This document shows, piece after piece, positions 17,691 to 28,125 of a stretch of 64,000 nucleotides of DNA. Below the pieces are notes generated by a model. It saw only the letters and a list, made by a program, of their open reading frames with translations, was not told the origin of the DNA and did not search any database. Position 1 is the first letter of the stretch, and each line of letters opens with the position of its first letter. Source of the DNA: Methyloglobulus morosus KoM1 (GTDB lineage Bacteria; Pseudomonadota; Gammaproteobacteria; Methylococcales; Methylomonadaceae); the NCBI RefSeq assembly GCF_000496735.2, contig NZ_AYLO01000051.1, forward strand, positions 31,992 through 95,991, read 5' to 3'. The position numbers and the translations under genes were made by a program.

Positions 17691-18322
17691 AAGTAGATTG
17701 TTTAGGTACTAATTTACGGTTGAATTTGTCCATGTCAAGGAAAGATTGAACGTATAAAATTATGTCCATGGTCATTCAAGCCATTAATGCTATATTACCT
17801 ATTGCTGCTTAATCGCTCAAACACATTCTTTCAAGCCTGGCCAGACTCAGGGTGATGCAAACTATATTTTCGGCGGCATCGAATGTGTTGGTAGAGAACA
17901 GTCCATCAAGACGATTTCGGCTTAACGCATTGCCGATCCAACGGGAATAGCCGTAACACGGATTCAAGGTGGTGGACGTACCTTGATGCTTGGATTGATA
18001 GACGCTCAACACGTATATTATGTTTGTGACCGTCCGCAGATATTGATCCTCACTAGCGTCCGCGATTTAGGCAGGCCGATATTCGGGCTAAAGCGGTATC
18101 GACAGGTTTCGTGCCATGCCTTCGGATTTGGTCGGCGAGCACATTTATTTCCCAAACTGGCGGTCACGGCGACTTCCGCCTTCCGAATAAGTTGCCGGTT
18201 CCGTCCGCTCGATGTCACCCAACATACGATTTCCGAGTTAAACCACCTCCGGCTTTGCAGAGGGTGATTTAACTGTCGGTTTCAACTATATAATCTGGGT
18301 TGACCAACAAGGACAATGCGGC
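17691..18322. other. Long non-coding stretch with a palindromic unit
   Basis: About 630 bases between pfp and the DUF1499 gene. Small open frames exist on both strands (for example 17809-18012 minus and 17983-18267 plus), but none has a recognisable domain, a good ribosome binding site or gene-like context. The right edge holds a strong inverted repeat at 18237-18273. The stretch could be the remains of an insertion. Confidence 0.4.
18237..18273. repeat. Palindromic unit downstream of pfp
   Basis: The arms GTTAAACCACCTC (18237-18249) and GAGGGTGATTTAAC (18260-18273) pair with one mismatch and one bulge around a ten-base loop. It lies 50 bp beyond the pfp stop on the 3' side, so it could act as a transcription terminator for pfp or be a REP-like dispersed repeat. 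There is no uridine run in either direction, which argues against a classical intrinsic terminator. Confidence 0.5.
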
Positions 18323-19552
18323 TTAATGCCCGACAGCCACTTTCGACCCTTTCGTTTGGCCGATTTCAGACAATGTTTGATTGAACCAGGCGGCATCGAT
18401 ATCGAACGGTTTGCCGCCTTTGATGCGCGGGAATTCAATCGCCCTTAGCACATTGCCGCGATCCTCGTCGTGACCGATAACTCCAGATTCGCGACGGAAA
18501 GCACATTCGACGGCGAGGTCGGCACAGGACTTGATAAGGCGGATATCTTCCACGTTGGAAGCGGCGGCCCGTGCAAAATAACCGGATTTTTGCACTAAAG
18601 TTTTTTCTGCGCCGATCATTTGCGCGAATTGTTCGCCAAACCATTTGCCGGGGTTGACGGCATCCAACTTGACGTGACCGAAGGCATCGCGCGGAACTTC
18701 TTGCCCTTTGGCCTGCATTTCCGCGACGATGGATTCAACGCCAGCACCTTCGGAAATAAAGATATTGACGCAATCCACTTTGTCCATGACCGCACGTAGG
18801 CGTTTAGCTTCCGCGTCCAAGTCAATCGCCATTTCGGGGATAAATACACCGTGGACTTCGTAAGTATCCCGTCCCAGCCCCAGTTCGGGCAGCCATTCGG
18901 CACGATCCAACAACTTGCGATATTCCAGTGCAGTTGCCGCCGTAAGCCAGCCGCAACTGCGTCCCATGACTTCATGTACGATCAACATGCGTGGATTGGA
19001 GTTATTTTCCGCAACGACATTCCAGAAATAGCGTGCGCCCTGTTCCGCAGCCGTCCATGCGCCCAGTGATTGCTTGATTGGGAAAACGTCGTTATCGACG
19101 GTTTTGGGCAAGCCGATGACAGTCAAGCCATAGCTGTTGCTTGCTAGGAACGCGGCTAGATCGGCGGCAGCGGTGTTGGTGTCGTCACCGCCGATGGTGT
19201 GCAGGATGTCCACGCCGTCTTTAACCAATTGGTCGGCGGCGACTTTTTGTGGATCTTCCCCTTCTTTGACAAGGCCGCGTTTCACGCAGTCTTTGACGTT
19301 AGTGAGTTTGACACGGCTGTTGCCGATGATTGAACCGCCGAATTTATGTAACAGGCCGGCTTTCTCGCGTATTTCTGACGTAACCTTATAGGAATCGCCT
19401 AATAACAAGCCTTTATAACCGCTGCGGTAGCAAATAATTTCAATCGAAGGGTCGATTTCGCTGTAACGCTCGATAAGGCTGCCGATGGCGGAGTTAAGGC
19501 ACGGGGCTAAACCACCGGCAGTGAGAATGGCGACTTTTTTGGGTTTATTCAT
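18323..19552 (-). CDS. pfp: Pyrophosphate-dependent 6-phosphofructokinase
   Basis: Catalyses the reversible phosphorylation of fructose-6-phosphate with pyrophosphate. The GGDDTNTAA motif near residue 120 has Asp where ATP-dependent enzymes have Gly, which marks PPi use. PKTVDND provides the catalytic loop and MGRSCGWLTAATAL follows. At 409 residues the length fits the PPi-dependent group. Methanotrophs of the Methylococcales are known to rely on such an enzyme in the RuMP pathway. The gene is transcribed alone. Confidence 0.92.
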   Translation of the reverse strand: MNKPKKVAILTAGGLAPCLNSAIGSLIERYSEIDPSIEIICYRSGYKGLLLGDSYKVTSEIREKAGLLHKFGGSIIGNSRVKLTNVKDCVKRGLVKEGEDPQKVAADQLVKDGVDILHTIGGDDTNTAAADLAAFLASNSYGLTVIGLPKTVDNDVFPIKQSLGAWTAAEQGARYFWNVVAENNSNPRMLIVHEVMGRSCGWLTAATALEYRKLLDRAEWLPELGLGRDTYEVHGVFIPEMAIDLDAEAKRLRAVMDKVDCVNIFISEGAGVESIVAEMQAKGQEVPRDAFGHVKLDAVNPGKWFGEQFAQMIGAEKTLVQKSGYFARAAASNVEDIRLIKSCADLAVECAFRRESGVIGHDEDRGNVLRAIEFPRIKGGKPFDIDAAWFNQTLSEIGQTKGSKVAVGH

Positions 19553-19817
19553 GATAATTCTTCGTGTGTTTTATGGTTAAATTTTAAGTATCCGCAGCGG
19601 CATAGGGTATTTCAGGGTATGTCTTGCGCTGCGTAAGGGTGCGCGAATTTTACCATAGTTAAAACTGAATCTTTTCATTTGTTCGTTTGTTTTTGCTACG
19701 AAATGACCTGTTTAACGTACTTGTCACATGCATTTATTAAACTTGGATACGAAACATCCGCACGTTGTATAATTTCATCCTACTATTTTTTCAGAATAAA
19801 AAACGTACCGATAAACG

Positions 19818-20561
19818 ATGGACAAACCGGAAAAACGCTCAATTCGCCGACGCGGTATCTATTTATTGCCCAACTTACTGACCACAGGTGCATTGTTTTC
19901 GGGCTTCTATGCCGTTACTTCGGCCATCGGCGGTCGCTTCGAGACTGCCGTAATCGCTATTTTTATTGCCATGATACTGGATGGTTTGGATGGTCGTGTC
20001 GCCCGTCTGACCAATACCCAGAGCGAATTCGGCGTACAGTATGATAGCTTGTCTGACATGACTTCATTCGGTGTCGCGCCTGCTTTGGTCATGTACCTTT
20101 GGGCGTTCGCCAGCTTCGGTAAAGCAGGCTTGTTTGCTGCTTTTGTCCACACGGCGGGTGGGGCTTTGCGCTTGGCGCGGTTTAATGCCCAAGTAGGCAC
20201 GGACGATAAACGCTATTTTCAAGGCTTACCCAGTCCGGCGGCGGCGGCAGTTCTTGCTGGATTTATCTGGATGTCACTCGAGCATGGCTATGATATTAGC
20301 GTAGTCAAATATCCAGCGCTCGTGCTGACAATCTGTACAGGTTTGTTGATGGTGAGCAATTTTCGTTATTCCAGCTTTAAGGAAGCGCACTTAAAAGGGA
20401 AGGTGACTTTTTTTGTGGCGATTGCCGTTATGCTGGGGCTTGCATTTGTGATGGCGAAGCCGGAAGTGATGTTGTTTTTAATATTTTTGGCTTACGCCGT
20501 TTCAGGGCCTGTCGTTACCTTGATTATGCGTAAACGGCGATTACAAGCGCGCAAATTGTAG
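19818..20561 (+). CDS. pssA: CDP-diacylglycerol-serine O-phosphatidyltransferase
   Basis: Integral membrane enzyme making phosphatidylserine, the precursor of phosphatidylethanolamine. The CDP-alcohol phosphatidyltransferase motif DG-x2-AR-x8-G-x3-D-x3-D is seen as DGRVAR, then EFGVQYDSLSD, at about residues 57-80. About seven hydrophobic helices follow the N-terminal PNLLTTGALFSGFYA. At 247 residues it matches the Bacillus-type (PssA2) enzyme rather than the 450-residue E. coli PssA. It stands alone between the divergent pfp and leuA. Confidence 0.93.
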   Translation: MDKPEKRSIRRRGIYLLPNLLTTGALFSGFYAVTSAIGGRFETAVIAIFIAMILDGLDGRVARLTNTQSEFGVQYDSLSDMTSFGVAPALVMYLWAFASFGKAGLFAAFVHTAGGALRLARFNAQVGTDDKRYFQGLPSPAAAAVLAGFIWMSLEHGYDISVVKYPALVLTICTGLLMVSNFRYSSFKEAHLKGKVTFFVAIAVMLGLAFVMAKPEVMLFLIFLAYAVSGPVVTLIMRKRRLQARKL

Positions 20562-20802
20562 AATATGCTTGTGGCTTGAAGACTAATCAGTTATATTTTC
20601 ATCATGTTTACCCATCACACCAAACAAGGCAAAAGCCACTATCTAAAAGTCAGCTTCGCGGTTGCAAAACTGTGCGCCTGTTTGTACCTGCTTCTGGAAA
20701 TCCTGCCCTAGCGGGCATCGGATTCCTTTTTCACAAAATACAACCCTTTTTCTCTTCGGCTATTAGTTTGGTAGCTGATTGCCATCCATTGATGGAGACA
20801 AT

Positions 20803-22344
20803 ATGAAAGACCATTTGATTATTTTTGACACCACCTTGCGGGATGGTGAGCAAAGTCCCGGCGCATCCATGACGCGCGATGAAAAAATCCGCATTGCCAA
20901 GGCGTTGGAGCGATTGAAAGTGGACGTGATAGAAGCTGGATTTCCTGCCGCCAGTGTCGGCGATTTTGAGGCCGTCCTAGCCGTCGCCAATATCATAAAA
21001 GACAGTACGGTATGCGGTTTGGCGCGCGCGTTGGATAAAGACATCGACCAAGCAGGTGCGGCATTAAAAGGCGCGGCGAGATCGAGAATTCACACCTTTA
21101 TCGCCACTTCGCCCATCCACATGCAAATGAAATTGCACATGCAACCGGAGCAGGTTATCGAATATGCGGTTAAAGCAGTCAAACGCGCCCGACAATTTAC
21201 CGATGACGTTGAATTTTCGCCGGAAGACGCTGGCCGCTCGGAAGAAGACTTTTTGTGTCGGATTCTTGAGGCTGTCATTGATGCAGGTGCGACGACGTTG
21301 AATATTCCCGATACCGTCGGTTACAGTGTGCCGCAGCAATTCGGTGCGACGATAGCTAACTTGATCCAGCGTATACCCAATTCCGATAAGGCCATTTTTT
21401 CGGTACATTGTCATAATGATTTGGGGTTGGCAGTGGCGAATTCTTTGGCTGCCGTAATGAACGGTGCAAGGCAAGTTGAATGCACTATCAATGGCTTGGG
21501 CGAGCGTGCAGGCAATGCCTCGCTGGAAGAAGTTGTCATGTCCGTACGTACCCGACACGACGTGTTTGCTTGCCAAACACGTGTCGACAGCCGCGAAATT
21601 TTGACCTGTTCAAAGTTGGTATCGTCCATCACCGGCTTTCCCGTGCAACCCAATAAGGCCATCGTCGGCGCGAACGCGTTTGCCCACGAGGCGGGCATCC
21701 ACCAGGATGGGGTTTTGAAAAGCCGCGAGACTTACGAAATCATGCGGGCCGAAGACGTGGGTTGGTCCGCCAACCGGATGGTGTTGGGCAAACATTCCGG
21801 CAGGAACGCTTTCAAAAGTCGGATGACCGAGTTGGGTGTGGAATTTCAATCAGAAGAGGACTTGAACGAAGCCTTTTCGCGTTTCAAGCAACTCGCAGAC
21901 AAAAAGCACGAAATTTTTGATGAAGACTTGCAAGCGTTGATTTCTGAAGTCGGCTTTGAAGCGGAAGACGAGCACGTCAAGCTTGTCGCCTTGAAAGTCT
22001 GCTCGGAAACCGGGGAAATCCCCAATGCCAAGGTCACCTTGCGGATAGCCAACAAAGAAGTGACGGGCAATGCGGAAGGCGGTGGTGCGGTCGATGCCAG
22101 CCTGAAAGCGATAGAAAAACTGGTGGCGACCGATGCGGTCTTGGCGTTATATTCGGTCAATAACATTACCAATGGCACCGATTCCCAGGGCGAAGTCACT
22201 GTTCGCTTGGAAAAGGGGGGGCGTATTGTCAATGGCCTGGGTGCGGATACCGATATTGTTATTGCTTCTGCAAAAGCTTATGTCAATGCGGTAAACAAGT
22301 TGCTGAGTCCTGAGCGTAGGCATCCCCAGAAAGGGGAAGTTTGA
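20803..22344 (+). CDS. leuA: 2-isopropylmalate synthase
   Basis: First committed enzyme of leucine synthesis, condensing acetyl-CoA with 2-oxoisovalerate. The N-terminal [16 protein letters not shown] holds metal and substrate ligands, and [16 protein letters not shown] contains the HxH zinc motif. The C-terminal third ([20 protein letters not shown] and the [15 protein letters not shown] stretch) is the leucine-sensing regulatory domain. The frame opens at a TTG at 20779, but the ATG at 20803 has GGAG five bases upstream and is the likely start (513 residues). No leader peptide rich in Leu is visible upstream. Confidence 0.96.
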   Translation: MKDHLIIFDTTLRDGEQSPGASMTRDEKIRIAKALERLKVDVIEAGFPAASVGDFEAVLAVANIIKDSTVCGLARALDKDIDQAGAALKGAARSRIHTFIATSPIHMQMKLHMQPEQVIEYAVKAVKRARQFTDDVEFSPEDAGRSEEDFLCRILEAVIDAGATTLNIPDTVGYSVPQQFGATIANLIQRIPNSDKAIFSVHCHNDLGLAVANSLAAVMNGARQVECTINGLGERAGNASLEEVVMSVRTRHDVFACQTRVDSREILTCSKLVSSITGFPVQPNKAIVGANAFAHEAGIHQDGVLKSRETYEIMRAEDVGWSANRMVLGKHSGRNAFKSRMTELGVEFQSEEDLNEAFSRFKQLADKKHEIFDEDLQALISEVGFEAEDEHVKLVALKVCSETGEIPNAKVTLRIANKEVTGNAEGGGAVDASLKAIEKLVATDAVLALYSVNNITNGTDSQGEVTVRLEKGGRIVNGLGADTDIVIASAKAYVNAVNKLLSPERRHPQKGEV

Positions 22345-22715
22345 TTATTTAGGTTCAAGGCTCAAGGTTTTAGGCGAAATCTGACTGTGAAATTGTATTT
22401 GAAAATACCCAAAATAAAGGGTATCTGCACACGTTAAAAAAGCCGTCATTCTGGCAGGGATCGCCGGATATTTTACTGGCTATTTTCACCTATGAAAAAA
22501 GATGAATAATTTGCAAGAGCTATGTGCTGTTCTGAACTCGTAAGATGCGCCAAATGTAGGATGTGCCGAGGCACGAGGCGCATCTGTCGAGGAAACAATT
22601 TCCACGCTAACTAACGATGCGCTTCACTCCGCTCAGCACAACCCATCTGTCCTGGGGCCACATTCCCAAGCGCAGAGAGTGCGGGACGGCGTAAATTTTG
22701 ATCTCTCTTGATAGC
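22345..22715. other. Non-coding spacer carrying dispersed-repeat remnants
   Basis: About 370 bases between leuA and the convergent PilZ gene. It contains one clear imperfect inverted repeat (22556-22646) and a short stretch, CCGTCATTCTGGCAGG near 22445, that looks like part of another intergenic repeat family. No gene is supported. Confidence 0.45.
22556..22646. repeat. Dispersed inverted repeat of the aggatgtgc...gatgcgctt type
   Basis: The left arm 22556-22584 (GTAGGATGTGCCGAG then GCACGAGGCGCATC) pairs with the right arm 22616-22646 (GATGCGCTTCACTCCGCTC then AGCACAACCCAT) in opposite orientation, with several mismatches. Repeats of this wording occur between genes in many gammaproteobacterial and betaproteobacterial genomes. 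Only one copy is seen in this window. Confidence 0.6.
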
Positions 22716-23057
22716 CTAGAGCATTAGGAATTGGGCTACGACTTCCGTTTCCAAAGGGGGGAGGTCAATAAACTGAAAACCGACCTTAAAGCCTTTCTCG
22801 GCATGGCTGAAAACGCTATGTGCGACTTGTACTTGGATATTGAGGACAGTTTTATCTTGAGGGTGCAAAGGAAGGGATAGCCGAACCATACAGGACGTAC
22901 CAGGCAATAGGTTTACGTCGGCAATAGCCCCCAAACCGCCTTTGCTGATATCGGTTGTGCGGACCAGGATTGACGGGCGGTCAGGAAACAGCAAATGGGC
23001 ATTGCGTCGCATTGCTTTGCGAGCATGTTTGCGGCGGTTTGAGCTTGGGAAGTTCAT
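22716..23057 (-). CDS. PilZ domain protein
   Basis: 113-residue single-domain PilZ protein, expected to bind cyclic di-GMP. The N-terminal arginine motif is present as RRKHARKAMR (residues 8-17), and the second motif appears as TTDISKGGLGAIAD (D-x-S-x-G-G) near residue 35. The C-terminal strand pattern (GFKVGFQFIDLPP) is normal for the domain. The start is the ATG at 23057. No partner domain or c-di-GMP enzyme is nearby, so the target (motility, exopolysaccharide or other) cannot be told. Confidence 0.88.
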   Translation of the reverse strand: MNFPSSNRRKHARKAMRRNAHLLFPDRPSILVRTTDISKGGLGAIADVNLLPGTSCMVRLSLPLHPQDKTVLNIQVQVAHSVFSHAEKGFKVGFQFIDLPPLETEVVAQFLML

Positions 23058-23959
23058 GCCTACAACGCTACCCGCCGCTTTTTAGTAAAGCGCTACGGCG
23101 TTGAAATGTGAAAATGGCGGCGAGCTTGCTGATAGGGGATTCGCCAGTGAAATACCGCAGATCTGGGTTATTCGACGTCGAAACAAGTGTTTGGAATTCG
23201 ACTTTCAATATTTTCCAAAAAACCCCATATATTTGTCTTGTTAAGTTTCTCGACACAAACCTTCGGGATTTTTCCATTTCTTTAGGTATCAAGTAGAGAT
23301 AAAATGAGTTTTGAATAGTCATGTCCTATGATTTTTTGATTTAAATTAGATAAATATCGAGGGTTTGTGTCTGTCCCAACTGGGATGCCATACAAAACCC
23401 GTAACAAAACACACCCTCACTTGCTCGAACCAGGCTAAGTTTCAATTGTCGGGGATTGAAATCTTGGGCTTCGGGCAGTGTCAAAACCCAGCAAATAGGG
23501 ATTTCGAAATATTATTCCACTTAATGCTTACTTTTTAGGGATAAAGTCTGAGCATTAGCCCCTTCATATACAGAAATTTCAGTTAAATATTCTCATAAAT
23601 GGCCACTTAATAAAATTAGCCCAACATTTTGAGACTGCCTGGATACGAAAACGTAGTGCAGCGTTCAAGGTGAGTTGACAAATTTCGTAAGTGTCATATA
23701 TCGCTCGCTTAGGGATATACGAATGGCACCAAAAATCACATCTGTTAAATTATAGACGATCTCTCTATTAGTGTTAGGGTAGGCTGCGCTAAAAAATAGG
23801 GGATGCACATTGTTCGTGTATCCTCGATTGATCGATCTCCCCTTCGAGAGGTTGACGATGTAAGGTTTTGAACAAAATGTAGCGTATCAATCGCAAAAGA
23901 TGCCCGCCCATAGCTGCGGGGGGATGTGCCCCTTACCGAATAAATGTTTTGTTTGTATT

Positions 23960-23996
23960 TTTATGGTTTCCAAGCAGAGGGTATGGAAACCATAAA
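23960..23996. repeat. Perfect 12-bp inverted repeat downstream of sodB
   Basis: TTTATGGTTTCC at 23960-23971 is exactly complementary to GGAAACCATAAA at 23985-23996, with a 13-base loop. Neither side is followed by a uridine run, so it is not a standard terminator. It could be a protein-binding site or the end of a lost element. Confidence 0.55.
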
Positions 23997-24010
23997 TAAA
24001 ACTTACAGCG

Positions 24011-24048
24011 TGGCAGGCTGGATTCCGTACGCTTCATCCAGGCTGCCA
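24011..24048 (-). terminator. Hairpin just 3' of sodB
   Basis: TGGCAGGCTGGAT (24011-24023) pairs with ATCCAGGCTGCCA (24036-24048) with a single mismatch, forming a stable stem 13 bases beyond the sodB stop on the minus strand. The following transcript sequence is only moderately U-rich, so termination is plausible but not certain. Confidence 0.5.
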
Positions 24049-24060
24049 GCACAAAGCTTG

Positions 24061-24642
24061 TTAGGCTGAGAAATTAGCCGCAGCAAAGTCCCAGTTAACT
24101 AAAGCCCAGAACGCTTCCAGATAAGCTGGGCGGGCGTTGCGGTAATCGACGTAATAAGCGTGTTCCCAAACGTCGCAGGTCAACAAGGGCGTATAGCCTT
24201 CTGTCAGCGGGCAACCGGCATTGCTGGTGCTAACCAAGGCCAATTTGCCTTCGGGGGTTTTGACCAGCCAAGCCCAACCCGAACCGAATGTGGTCGCTGC
24301 GCATTTGGTGAACGCTTCCTTGAAATCCGCAAACGATCCGAATTCGGCATTGATGGCATCCGCCAATGCGCCTTTCGGTTCGCCGCCGCCGTCGGGCGAC
24401 AAGCTGTTCCAGTAGAAAGTATGGTTCCAAATTTGTGCGGCATTGTTAAAGATACCGCCAGAGGATTTTAGGATGATTTCTTCCAGCGGCAGTCCTTCGA
24501 ATTCAGTGCCAGGAACCAGGTTATTCAGGTTAGTGACATAAGTTTGGTGATGTTTGCCATAGTGGTAATCTAAGGTTTCTTCGGAAATGTGGGGAACCAA
24601 TCTATTTTTGCCGTAAGGTAATGGGGGTAGTTCAAAAGCCAT
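24061..24642 (-). CDS. sodB: Superoxide dismutase [Fe]
   Basis: Cytoplasmic iron superoxide dismutase. Metal ligands fall at the standard positions: His27, His74 (in IWNHTFYW), Asp157 and His161 (in CDVWEHAYY). The motif [15 protein letters not shown] with NNAAQ before it, and the 193-residue length, indicate the Fe type rather than the Mn type. It is transcribed alone, with a hairpin after the stop. Its upstream region (24643-24903) is shared with the divergent dcd. Confidence 0.95.
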   Translation of the reverse strand: MAFELPPLPYGKNRLVPHISEETLDYHYGKHHQTYVTNLNNLVPGTEFEGLPLEEIILKSSGGIFNNAAQIWNHTFYWNSLSPDGGGEPKGALADAINAEFGSFADFKEAFTKCAATTFGSGWAWLVKTPEGKLALVSTSNAGCPLTEGYTPLLTCDVWEHAYYVDYRNARPAYLEAFWALVNWDFAAANFSA

Positions 24643-24903
24643 TTTGTCTCCAGGGTTAAATTAAACGCATAAACAAATTCCTTTAGCCGGAATTATAATT
24701 ACCGATTATTCTACAATGCTTTGCAAGCTGAAATAGCTGCTTATGAGTAAACACTTTATTTAGAAATAGTAGGTAATAAGGTTTTTCGCGTACTTTTTAG
24801 CGGTCTTAATATCCCGGTTAGTAAGCAGAAAAGGCGATTTTCAATTAATATAGTCGACTAAATTTCTTTAAACCGGTTAAATTTTTTACGCATTTATATC
24901 TCA

Positions 24904-25470
24904 ATGAGCATCAAATCAGACAAATGGATACGCCGGATGGCGCAGCAACACGGCATGATTGAACCTTTTGAATCGGGCCAAGTCCGGGATTCCGAACAAG
25001 GGCGGGTGATTTCCTACGGGACGTCGAGTTACGGTTATGACGTACGCTGCTCGGATGAATTCAAGATCTTTACCAATATCAATTCTGCGGTGGTTGATCC
25101 CAAAAATTTTGACCCGAACAGCTTTGTGGATGTAAAAGCGGATGTCTGCATCATCCCCCCTAACTCTTTCGCCTTGGCGCGGACAGTGGAGTTTTTCCGA
25201 ATTCCGCGTGATGTGCTAACCGTATGTTTGGGCAAATCGACTTATGCCCGCTGCGGGATTATCGTGAACGTGACCCCGCTGGAGCCGGAATGGGAAGGCC
25301 ATGTGACCCTGGAATTTTCCAATACGACTACGCTACCGGCAAAAATCTATGCCAATGAAGGCGTGGCGCAAATGTTGTTTTTTGGCAGTGATGAGGTTTG
25401 CGAAACGTCTTATAAAGATCGGGGCGGGAAATATCAGGGGCAGACGGGCGTGACTTTGCCTAAAGCCTAG
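24904..25470 (+). CDS. dcd: dCTP deaminase
   Basis: Converts dCTP to dUTP in the thymidylate pathway. Motifs [13 protein letters not shown] near residue 40, [34 protein letters not shown] (shown by its parts KSTYARCGI and PLEPEWEGH) and the C-terminal GKYQGQTGV match the trimeric dUTPase-fold deaminase. The catalytic Glu lies in the EPEWEG/VTLEF area. At 188 residues it is full length. ATG at 24904, without an obvious strong ribosome binding site. Confidence 0.95.
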   Translation: MSIKSDKWIRRMAQQHGMIEPFESGQVRDSEQGRVISYGTSSYGYDVRCSDEFKIFTNINSAVVDPKNFDPNSFVDVKADVCIIPPNSFALARTVEFFRIPRDVLTVCLGKSTYARCGIIVNVTPLEPEWEGHVTLEFSNTTTLPAKIYANEGVAQMLFFGSDEVCETSYKDRGGKYQGQTGVTLPKA

Positions 25471-25606
25471 CCTATGTTCGAATATCTCATGATCCCTTCG
25501 CAAGGCCATAGTCCGCAATACGGGCTTTCATCGTGATAAAACAAGGGATTGTAAAAGTAGCTGCCGACCTCTCCTGTAGGAGAGTTCAGGGGTAAAGAGA
25601 ATATAC

Positions 25607-26098
25607 ATGACTATGACAAAACGAATTTCCCTAATAGCTTGCGTGCTGATTTTATGTGTCGGCTGCGACCAAACAACCAAGTCAGTTGCCGAATCATTCC
25701 TGTCTGAAACCCCCATGCGGTCGTTTTTGGGCGATACTTTACGGCTTCAACTTGCCCATAACTCCGGTGCGTTTTTGGGTTTGGGCGCGTCATTGCCTGT
25801 AGCCGCCAGAACGGCGTTTTTCTCGGTTGGGGTAAGTGGCCTGTTGCTTGTTTTGCTGGGTTATACCTTATTTGCCAAGTCGGTCTCAGCTTTGGAAGTA
25901 TTGGCTTATAGCCTATTGTTGGCAGGCGGTGTGGGCAACCTGATTGACCGTGTCGTTTACGGTTATGCCGTCGATTTCATGAATATCGGGATTGGCCCGT
26001 TGCGTACGGGGATTTTCAATGTTGCCGATATAGCCGTTTCCGCTGGGGTGCTTATTCTTATTGAAGATTCGTTACGTGGACGAAACCAAAGCGTGTAG
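25607..26098 (+). CDS. lspA: Lipoprotein signal peptidase (signal peptidase II)
   Basis: Membrane aspartyl protease that removes prolipoprotein signal peptides. It has four hydrophobic helices and the conserved blocks GCDQTTK (near residue 21), AHNSGAFLGLG, GGVGNLIDR, VDFMNIGIG and FNVADIAVSAG. The two catalytic Asp are in VDFM or NLIDR and in FNVAD. At 163 residues it has normal length. It is not next to ileS, its usual neighbour in gammaproteobacteria, so the genome may have a second copy elsewhere; that is inference. A short hairpin (CTCTCC/GGAGAG) lies just upstream. Confidence 0.9.
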   Translation: MTMTKRISLIACVLILCVGCDQTTKSVAESFLSETPMRSFLGDTLRLQLAHNSGAFLGLGASLPVAARTAFFSVGVSGLLLVLLGYTLFAKSVSALEVLAYSLLLAGGVGNLIDRVVYGYAVDFMNIGIGPLRTGIFNVADIAVSAGVLILIEDSLRGRNQSV

Positions 26099-26181
26099 GC
26101 CGGATTGACAAACACCGTTATCATACGTAAATGCTGGGTTTTGTTGCTCAATAAAGCCTGTAAAATTTTTGTATAAAAGTT

Positions 26182-28122
26182 ATGTCGCAACCCCAACAAA
26201 CAACGTCTGAAAAGTTTATCCTGGTATTCAGCTTGTTGGGTATTGGCACGTATTTGGTTTTACAATATGGTTTAAAGTTACCGGATGAAACCTTTACGGT
26301 AACGCTGAATGCCAACCTGGCCTCGGCAGTTGCCGATCTCTATCAAGGTCAATTAAGTTTCCCTCTTTACTTGGTGCAATCGCCCTTGTACCTAGTGTTG
26401 CTTGTGGGCGGGGTTCCACTAGTACTCCAGATCGTCGCTAAATTTATGCGAGGTGACTTTGGTGCCGACTTGCTGGCGGGAACGTCGATAGTCACTGCCG
26501 TATTATTGGGCGAACATCTGGCCGGAAGCTTGGTGATATTAATGCTTGCCAGCGGCGAGGTGCTGGAAACCTACGCAGTACGGAAAGCGTCGTCAGTACT
26601 GGAAGCATTGGCAAAACGTATGCCGTCCATCGCCCACAAGCAAATGGAGGAAGGCGTAAGGGACATTCCAACCGAGAAAATAAACATTGGCGATACCTTA
26701 TTGGTCCTCCCGCATGAAATTTGCCCTGTGGATGGCACGGTGCTGGACGGTGTCGGCTCCATGGATGAATCCTACTTGACCGGAGAGCCTTATCTGATGG
26801 AAAAAACCAGCGGATCACAGGTGATGTCGGGCGCAATCAACGGCGATTCGGCCTTGACCATCCGTGCAGACAAGTTGGTCGTCGATTCGCGCTATGCCAA
26901 AATTACCGAAGTCATGCGCGCATCCGAACAGCATCGGCCTAAACTCAGGCGTTTGGGTGACCAGCTCGGTGCGTTATACACGCCATTGGCTTTGCTTATT
27001 GCCATTGTCAGTTGGTGGTACTACGGTGATGTGGTGCGATTTTTAGCGGTGCTGGTCATTGCTACCCCCTGTCCCTTATTAATCGGCATTCCAGTCGTGA
27101 TTATCAGTTCTATCTCGTTGGCGGCTAAACGTGAAATTATCATTAAGAATCCGGCTGTCCTGGAAACCATCGGTCAATGTACGACGGCGATTTTCGATAA
27201 AACGGGCACGCTCACCTATGGTCGCCCATCGCTGACAAAGCTAATTCCTAGCGGTACCCATAATGAAGGAACTGTGCTGACCTTAATCGGTAGCCTGGAA
27301 CGCTATTCGAGGCATCCACTATCCAACTCGATCGTAAAAGCGGCAGAAAAAGCGGGTTTGCCTGTACTTACCGTAAGAAATATCAAGGAGTTGGCTGGTG
27401 AAGGCGTGATCGGTGAAGTGGACGGAAAAAAAGTCCAGGTGACTAGCCGAAAAAAAATACTGGAGCGCCAACCGGATATTGCCCGCTTATTGCCGCCTGT
27501 CAGCGGTGGTTTGGAATGCGTTGTGCTGATTGACGGCAACTACGCCGCCCTGTTGCAATTCAGGGATGAAGTCCGCACAGATAGTTCTTCTTTTATCAAT
27601 CATTTGAAACCTAACCATGCCTTCGGCAAGGTCATGATTGTGTCGGGCGACAGGGAATCTGAAGTGCGCTATCTGGCAGAGGAAGTCGGCATCAAACATG
27701 TGTTTTTTAGTCAAAGCCCTGAGCAAAAACTGGCAATAGTCCGCACGGAAACGGAGCGCGCAAAAACGGTCTACCTAGGCGATGGCATCAACGATGCTCC
27801 CGCACTGACCGCTGCAACCATCGGCATTGCCTTCGGGCAGAACAGCGACATCACGGGCGAATCCGCCGATGCGGTCATCATGGACAGCTCGCTGCTTAAA
27901 GTCGATGAGCTTTTCCACATCGGCGAACGTATGCGCAAAATCGCCTTGCAAAGCGCGATAGGTGGCATGGCATTGAGTCTGGTCGGGATGGGTTTTGCCG
28001 GTTTGGGCTATCTTTCGCCCGTCGCTGGCGCGATCACACAGGAACTAATTGATGTGATTGCCATTTTAAATGCATTCAGGGCGGCAATCCCGCCAAAAAC
28101 ATTATCGGATTATCAGCAATAA
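26182..28122 (+). CDS. Heavy-metal transporting P-type ATPase of the TPCP group
   Basis: P1B-type ATPase, 646 residues. The membrane motif is [11 protein letters not shown], where copper and zinc pumps have CPC. The phosphorylation site FDKTGT has Asp339, the SRHPLS motif supplies the His-Pro pair, [10 protein letters not shown] is the actuator loop and [12 protein letters not shown] is the hinge. There is no N-terminal metal-binding domain; the protein begins with a membrane helix. The TPC-type motif is placed in a poorly studied P1B-5-like group whose substrate (possibly Ni or Fe) is not settled. A DUF486 gene follows after 3 bp and is probably cotranscribed. Confidence 0.88.
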   Translation: MSQPQQTTSEKFILVFSLLGIGTYLVLQYGLKLPDETFTVTLNANLASAVADLYQGQLSFPLYLVQSPLYLVLLVGGVPLVLQIVAKFMRGDFGADLLAGTSIVTAVLLGEHLAGSLVILMLASGEVLETYAVRKASSVLEALAKRMPSIAHKQMEEGVRDIPTEKINIGDTLLVLPHEICPVDGTVLDGVGSMDESYLTGEPYLMEKTSGSQVMSGAINGDSALTIRADKLVVDSRYAKITEVMRASEQHRPKLRRLGDQLGALYTPLALLIAIVSWWYYGDVVRFLAVLVIATPCPLLIGIPVVIISSISLAAKREIIIKNPAVLETIGQCTTAIFDKTGTLTYGRPSLTKLIPSGTHNEGTVLTLIGSLERYSRHPLSNSIVKAAEKAGLPVLTVRNIKELAGEGVIGEVDGKKVQVTSRKKILERQPDIARLLPPVSGGLECVVLIDGNYAALLQFRDEVRTDSSSFINHLKPNHAFGKVMIVSGDRESEVRYLAEEVGIKHVFFSQSPEQKLAIVRTETERAKTVYLGDGINDAPALTAATIGIAFGQNSDITGESADAVIMDSSLLKVDELFHIGERMRKIALQSAIGGMALSLVGMGFAGLGYLSPVAGAITQELIDVIAILNAFRAAIPPKTLSDYQQ

Positions 28123-28125
28123 TAG

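Larger units (their letters stand above)
23058..24060. other. 1 kb AT-rich non-coding stretch
   Basis: No gene is supported here. A minus-strand open frame at 23068-23322 has no recognisable features and lies in AT-rich sequence. Near its right end the stretch holds two separate inverted repeats, 23960-23996 and 24011-24048, described below. The rest shows nothing I can name. Confidence 0.45.

Noticed and set aside
17809-18267. Small frames in the pfp-DUF1499 spacer as a broken transposase
   Set aside because: No transposase motif could be recognised in any frame, so I list only a non-coding stretch.
20576-20806. Leader peptide for leuA attenuation
   Set aside because: The frame contains no run of Leu codons and no alternative hairpins followed by a T tract.
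25567-25584. Terminator between dcd and lspA
   Set aside because: The CTCTCC/GGAGAG stem is short, lacks a U tract and lies at the lspA leader, so it is not a convincing terminator.
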